Positions 63,795 to 64,000 of a stretch of DNA of 64,000 nucleotides are shown here, in pieces. Source of the stretch: Eisenibacter elegans DSM 3317 (lineage in GTDB: Bacteria; Bacteroidota; Bacteroidia; Cytophagales; Microscillaceae); contig NZ_KE387152.1 of assembly GCF_000430505.1 (NCBI RefSeq), forward strand, positions 1-64,000. Direction: 5' to 3'. The notes beneath the pieces are model-generated. The model saw only the letters and a program-made list of their open reading frames with translations, had not been told where the DNA came from and searched no databases. Within the stretch, counting starts at the first letter, position 1. Each line of letters begins with the position of its first letter. The position numbers and the translations under genes were made by a program.

Positions 63795-63932
63795 AGATTT
63801 GGAAGTAGAAATTAGAAAAGGGTTAGGAAAACGTTGTCATTACGTAGAAGACCAGCACAAAGATTTGTCTAAAGCCTTAGACTTTATGAAAGGCAGGCTT
63901 TAGTTTACAAACAGGAGATTGGTGTAATGCGC

Positions 63933-64000
63933 CTACTGTGAAGGCAAAGGCTGAGAGGCTTCTTTGTCTAGTTGTCGGAGATGGGCTTTACGGTTGTGGC
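63933..64000 (-). CDS. 3' end of a gene continuing beyond the window
   Basis: On the minus strand an open frame enters from the window edge and stops at 63933-63935, ending HNRKAHLRQLDKEASQPLPSQ. About 21 residues are visible. The charged, helical character is protein-like, but too little is present to identify it. Confidence 0.3.
   Translation of the reverse strand, partial: HNRKAHLRQLDKEASQPLPSQ

Noticed and set aside
1-64000. CRISPR arrays, prophage or toxin-antitoxin modules
   Set aside because: No regularly spaced repeats, cas genes, phage structural genes or paired small toxin-antitoxin frames were seen.

Overview
The window looks like a Bacteroidota chromosome, most likely from the order Cytophagales. 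Supporting signs are two SusC/SusD pairs, a type IX secretion C-terminal sorting domain, an HmuY-type haem lipoprotein, weak or absent Shine-Dalgarno sequences, and several promoters of the Bacteroidota type (TTTG, 18-21 bases, TAnnTTTG). No phage, integrase, CRISPR array or intact insertion sequence is visible. Assignments come from reading motifs and family resemblance by eye; no database search was run.

Layout. 0-7 kb: a tRNA-like 3' end, cmk, ispH, and the sodium-pumping NADH:quinone reductase genes nqrA-E, with no nqrF next to them. 7-11 kb: an AsmA-like protein and an alpha/beta hydrolase. 11-15 kb: a haem-uptake cluster (TonB receptor, HmuY lipoprotein, and a divergent DUF6607-like gene) with two facing promoters. 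15.4-16.6 kb: the decayed remnant of a type ISP restriction-modification gene. 16.7-20 kb: an ABC1 kinase with a TetR-like regulator, tRNA-Ser(TGA) and hemB. 20-25 kb: envelope and repair genes (OmpA with calcium-binding repeats, DUF4159, MsrB), a frameshifted chagasin-like protease inhibitor, a low-molecular-weight phosphatase and a HAD phosphatase. 25-29 kb: uppS overlapping bamA. 29-33 kb: a MarR-linked TolC/HlyD/ABC permease efflux set. 33.6-38.6 kb: ald and several envelope proteins. 38.8-48.4 kb: an LEA-2 lipoprotein, an iron-type ABC permease, a T9SS cargo protein, a PASTA protein, a tandem double D-Ala-D-Ala ligase, and lspA. 48.9-58.6 kb: two SusC/SusD outer-membrane uptake pairs. 58.7-64 kb: an acyl-CoA synthetase, an NlpC/P60 peptidase, a flippase, a secreted cysteine-rich protein, and the 3' end of one more gene.

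Most genes serve the cell envelope: precursor lipids (IspH, UppS), peptidoglycan (Ddl, PASTA, NlpC/P60), outer-membrane assembly (BamA, LspA, OmpA) and outer-membrane nutrient import (SusCD, haem receptor). No clearly new multi-gene system was found. The best leads are the near-identical signal-peptide DNA in two otherwise diverged SusC genes, a dispersed intergenic repeat family, a short terminal-inverted-repeat element reaching into the ompA stop codon, an RNA hairpin held together by wobble pairs, tandem palindromes at the marR start, the type ISP gene fossil, and the missing nqrF.
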